Assembly: GCA_963781345.1 (NCBI GenBank)
Contig: CAWAFQ010000013.1
Coordinates: 62,001 to 126,000, forward strand
Direction of reading: 5' to 3'
Source: JBBRHQ01 sp963781345
GTDB lineage: Bacteria; Actinomycetota; Thermoleophilia; Solirubrobacterales; 70-9
DNA length: 64,000 bases
Below are positions 63,782 to 64,000 of the stretch, piece by piece (positions within the stretch are counted from its first letter, which is position 1; every line of letters starts with the position of its first letter). The notes below the pieces were generated by a model. That model made no database searches and had not been told where the DNA came from. It saw only the letters and a list, made by a program, of their open reading frames with translations. Made by a program: the position numbers and the translations under genes.

Positions 63782-63840
63782 CTCTCTCCTCCGGTTCAGT
63801 CAGTCTCGCTTCCAATAATCAGTGCCAGTCTCCGGCCTTC

Positions 63841-64000
63841 CTATTCAACCGCCTCGATGCCGAGCGCCTCCTCGAAGGCGACGTAGTCGGTGCCGAGGGC
63901 CTCGGCGACGGCTGGGTGAGTCACCTCGCCGGCGGCGACGTTGACGCCGTGGCGCAGGCCCGGATCGCGGCTGATCGCACCCTCGACGCCCGTTGTCGGC
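63841..64000 (-). CDS. ald: alanine dehydrogenase, C-terminal part (cut by window edge)
   Basis: The minus strand encodes TTGVEGAISRDPGLRHGVNV then AAGEVTHPAVAEALGTDYVAF and a stop at 63841-63843. DPxLxxGVNVxxGxVTHxAVAEALG is the characteristic end of NAD-dependent alanine dehydrogenase, which turns alanine into pyruvate and ammonia. Only 52 residues are visible. It is upstream of the aldehyde dehydrogenase on the same strand with a 59-base gap, perhaps cotranscribed. It would recycle alanine made by pyruvate-linked polyamine transaminases (inference). Confidence 0.8.
   Translation of the reverse strand, partial: PTTGVEGAISRDPGLRHGVNVAAGEVTHPAVAEALGTDYVAFEEALGIEAVE

Noticed and set aside
61268..63886. 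An 872-residue plus-strand frame opposite the RTX and aldehyde dehydrogenase genes
   Set aside because: No recognisable domain, and both minus-strand genes show clear family motifs.

Overview
The window is a strongly GC-rich bacterial chromosome segment, densely packed with short or overlapping gene junctions (ATGA, TGATG, GTGA) and many GTG or TTG starts. The gene content suggests an actinobacterium: a 2-oxoglutarate dehydrogenase with E2 and E1 fused in one chain, a decaprenyl-phosphate phosphoribosyltransferase-type UbiA protein, a deazaflavin-type nitroreductase, a DUF3817 protein, and an actinobacterial-style c-di-AMP riboswitch before a cell-wall hydrolase. The class Thermoleophilia (Solirubrobacterales and relatives) is my best guess. 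It is an inference from gene flavour, not a computed placement.

Layout. 1-8.3 kb: the end of a complex I operon, nuoG (partial) to nuoN, with a frameshift in nuoL. 8.3-13.6 kb: a nitroreductase, a VOC protein, a membrane diguanylate cyclase, a tandem ThyX-like protein, an LPXTG-anchored cupredoxin and a secreted GH114 protein. 13.8-21.9 kb: frameshifted acetyl-CoA synthetase, a CBS/membrane operon, a saccharopine-dehydrogenase-like oxidoreductase, an alpha/beta-hydrolase-fold protein, a pseudopilin-like protein and a secreted protein. 22.1-32.6 kb: a three-gene membrane operon, sulfotransferase, RibD-like reductase, acyl-CoA dehydrogenase with a phosphotransferase, HAD hydrolase, EamA transporter, and a histidine kinase/receiver pair. 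32.6-40.9 kb: DEAD helicase with quinone reductase, PfkB kinase, UbiE-like and UbiA-like genes, citrate synthase, and a DPPR-synthase-like gene. 40.9-44.6 kb: an alkyl-DHAP-synthase-like flavoenzyme behind an alcohol-forming fatty acyl-CoA reductase, probably an ether-lipid operon. 44.6-50.6 kb: the 2-oxoglutarate dehydrogenase fusion, a strong inverted repeat, a candidate structured RNA and a nucleotidyltransferase toxin-antitoxin-like pair. 50.6-54.3 kb: aconitase and an SDR. 54.3-64 kb: a c-di-AMP riboswitch with its NlpC/P60 gene, then a polyamine locus (potABCD, aminobutyraldehyde-type dehydrogenase, alanine dehydrogenase) interrupted by an RTX-repeat gene and an IS481-family element.

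Three TCA-cycle enzymes (citrate synthase, aconitase, 2-oxoglutarate dehydrogenase), acetyl-CoA synthetase and complex I lie within the window, so much of it is central aerobic metabolism. The accessory interest lies in the intergenic palindromes (several long hairpins and one family present twice), the IS insertion into the centre of a palindromic site, and unusual domain fusions. Three genes (nuoL, acs, RTX) carry single frameshifts. Because two of these are housekeeping genes, sequencing or assembly error should be excluded before calling them biological.
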